Shown here in pieces: positions 62,704 through 64,000 of a DNA stretch of 64,000 bases. Numbering within the stretch: position 1 is the first letter of the stretch; every line of letters starts with the position of its first letter. The notes beneath the pieces are model-generated. The model was not told the origin of the DNA and ran no database searches. It saw only the letters and a program-made list of their open reading frames with translations. Both the position numbers and the translations under genes were made by a program. The stretch spans positions 1-64,000 of the forward strand of contig NZ_JAPYPS010000005.1 of NCBI RefSeq assembly GCF_029937575.1, read 5' to 3'. Origin of the DNA: Nocardioides sp. GTDB taxonomy: Bacteria; Actinomycetota; Actinomycetes; Propionibacteriales; Nocardioidaceae.

Positions 62704-63966
62704 CTATCGCGGCAGCAGGTGCGCGGTGACGCCGTGCGGCTCGGGCGTGGTCGCGTCGGAGTAGCGGCGCAGCTCCGTGCGCGCCACGGCGCGGCGGTGC
62801 ACCTCGTCCGGCCCGTCGGCCATCCGGATGATCCGCGCCTCGGCGTACATCCGCGCGAGCGGGAACTCCTGCGACAGCCCGCCACCGCCGTGCACCTGCA
62901 TGGACCGGTCGATGACCCGAGCAGCCATGTTGGGGACGGCGACCTTGATGCCCGAGATCTCGCTCGCGGCGGCGCGGTTGCCGACGGTGTCCATCAGGTG
63001 CGCGGTGTAGAGCGTGTAGAGGCGTGCCTGGTCGATCTCGATGCGGGAGTCGGCGATCCACTCGCGGATCACGCCCTGGTCCACGAGGCGGGTGCCGAAG
63101 GTGCTGCGGCTCTCCGCGCGGGCGATCATCAGCTCCAGGGCTCGCTCGGCGGCGCCGATCATCCGCATGCAGTGGTGGATCCGTCCGGGCCCGAGTCGCG
63201 CCTGCGACATCGCGAACCCTGCTCCCGACTCACCGACGAGGTTGGTGATCGGCACCCTCACGTCGGTGAAGGTCATCTCGACGTGCGACTCGAACGGGTT
63301 GAACCCGAGCACGGTGAGGTCTCGCTCGATGGTGATCCCCGGGGTGTCGCGCGGGATGAGCACCATGGAGTGGCGACGGTGGCGTGGCGCGTCGGGCGAG
63401 GAGTCGGAGATCCCCATCAGGATCATGATCTTGCAGGCGTCACGGTTGATCCCCGAGATCCACCACTTGCGCCCGTTGATGACCCACTCGTCGCCGTCCT
63501 GCTCGATCGTGGTCTCGATGTTGCTGGCGTCGGAGGAGGCCACCTGCGGCTCGGTCATCACGTACGCCGAGCGGATGGTGCCGGCGAGGAGGGGCTGCAG
63601 CCACTGCTCCTTCTGGGCGGGCGTGCCGAACATGGAGAGCACCTCCATGTTGCCGGTGTCCGGCGCGGCACAGTTCATCGCCTCCGGTGCGAGGTGCAGG
63701 CTGCGACCGCTGAGCTCGGCAATCCGCGCGTAGTCGAGGTTGGGCAGCGGGTCGTGCCCGGGCTCGGGGTGGGGGAGGAAGAGATTCCACAGGCCGAGGT
63801 CGTGGGCCTTCTTCTTCAGCTCCTCCATGACCGGCGGCTGGGTGCGCGCCTCGCCGATCTCGCGGACCTGCTCCTCGAAGATCCGCTCGGCCGGGTAGAC
63901 GTCGTCGGCGAGGAACCCGGTCAGCCTCTCGATCAGCACCGCGGCGCGGGGACTCGGCTCCAGCAT
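62704..63966 (-). CDS. Acyl-CoA dehydrogenase, ACAD10/11-type
   Basis: This 420-residue paralogue of the enzyme at 6785 (shared GLWNLFLP, APDTGNMEVLSMFGTP, VMTEPQVASSDASNIET, GPGRIHHCMRMIGAAERALE and DGPDEVHRR segments) is a FAD enzyme forming enoyl-CoA. It may work with the ACAD10/11-type kinase at 56411, as the two activities are fused in animals. The ATG at 63966 overlaps the stop of the upstream gene (TGATG), so it continues an operon that enters from beyond the window. Confidence 0.92.
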   Translation of the reverse strand: MLEPSPRAAVLIERLTGFLADDVYPAERIFEEQVREIGEARTQPPVMEELKKKAHDLGLWNLFLPHPEPGHDPLPNLDYARIAELSGRSLHLAPEAMNCAAPDTGNMEVLSMFGTPAQKEQWLQPLLAGTIRSAYVMTEPQVASSDASNIETTIEQDGDEWVINGRKWWISGINRDACKIMILMGISDSSPDAPRHRRHSMVLIPRDTPGITIERDLTVLGFNPFESHVEMTFTDVRVPITNLVGESGAGFAMSQARLGPGRIHHCMRMIGAAERALELMIARAESRSTFGTRLVDQGVIREWIADSRIEIDQARLYTLYTAHLMDTVGNRAAASEISGIKVAVPNMAARVIDRSMQVHGGGGLSQEFPLARMYAEARIIRMADGPDEVHRRAVARTELRRYSDATTPEPHGVTAHLLPR

Positions 63967-64000
63967 CACGCCACCCCCAGGTAGGCACGACGGATCTCGT
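63966..64000 (-). CDS. C-terminal tail of a LivF-type ABC ATPase gene (partial)
   Basis: The last 35 bases read, on the minus strand, EIRRAYLGVA and stop TGA at 63968-63966. The ending RxAYLG is the hallmark tail of LivF-type ATPases (compare the protein at 38406, which ends RAAYLGA). If right, a second HAAT-type importer operon lies immediately beyond the window and is translationally coupled to the acyl-CoA dehydrogenase. Only eleven codons are visible. Confidence 0.6.
   Translation of the reverse strand, partial: EIRRAYLGVA

Overview
The window comes from a very GC-rich (about 70%) actinobacterium. Supporting traits are an RpfB-like resuscitation factor, an Arr rifamycin ADP-ribosyltransferase, an F420-type luciferase-like oxidoreductase, paired MaoC half-dehydratases, many GTG starts, ATGA/GTGA coupling and leaderless promoters. 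The gene styles recall Nocardioidaceae (Nocardioides-like); that placement is inference.

Region 1 (1-6.0 kb) is housekeeping at the left edge. It holds the 3' part of tRNA-Arg(ACG) with a terminator, then about 900 bp of genetic debris (IS21-like end repeats, the tail of an alcohol dehydrogenase, an Ig-like domain fragment, a 33-bp direct repeat). After this come RNase J, a rifamycin-resistance arr gene preceded by what looks like a rifamycin-associated element (RAE), a ferredoxin/adrenodoxin-type NADP reductase and a secreted Rpf.

Region 2 (6.1-54.7 kb) is a large catabolic island. It contains a complete ring-attack system: Rieske oxygenase alpha and beta subunits, two Rieske ferredoxins, ferredoxin reductase and a candidate diol dehydrogenase. 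It also has a meta-cleavage route (class III extradiol dioxygenase, C-C hydrolase, 2-hydroxypentadienoate-type hydratase, acylating acetaldehyde dehydrogenase, 4-hydroxy-2-oxovalerate aldolase) and an ACMSD-like amidohydrolase. Two flavin monooxygenases, a five-gene Liv-type ABC importer and a large CoA-ester branch (CoA ligase, CoA-transferases, acyl-CoA dehydrogenases, hydratases, MaoC pairs, SDRs, alcohol dehydrogenases) complete it. Three APH-fold small-molecule kinases lie in the window, two of them in this island, together with one CX5R phosphatase. The natural substrate cannot be read from sequence; an aromatic or alicyclic acid with a side chain, imported by the ABC system, fits best.

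Region 3 (54.8-64 kb) is a second CoA-based block: two acyl-CoA synthetases, an ACAD10/11-type kinase, a TetR regulator, an LLM oxidoreductase, an SDR, a quinone-oxidoreductase-like enzyme and an acyl-CoA dehydrogenase. The last 35 bases appear to be the tail of another LivF-type ATPase gene.

Two regulatory codes run through the window. A 17-bp palindrome, GTTCCR-N5-YGGAAC, occurs 11 times between 11.3 and 51.9 kb, always in front of a catabolic operon or a regulator. In several places it sits centrally between two divergent leaderless promoters. Two IclR-family regulators lie in the same region and are the obvious candidates to bind it. A second palindrome (TAGCGAWCGTTC) occurs four times, before the nitroreductase/acyl-CoA dehydrogenase operon at 6.1 kb and before the kinase, tetR and ligase/LLM genes at 57-60 kb. 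It is a likely operator for the local TetR and ties the far left operon to Region 3.
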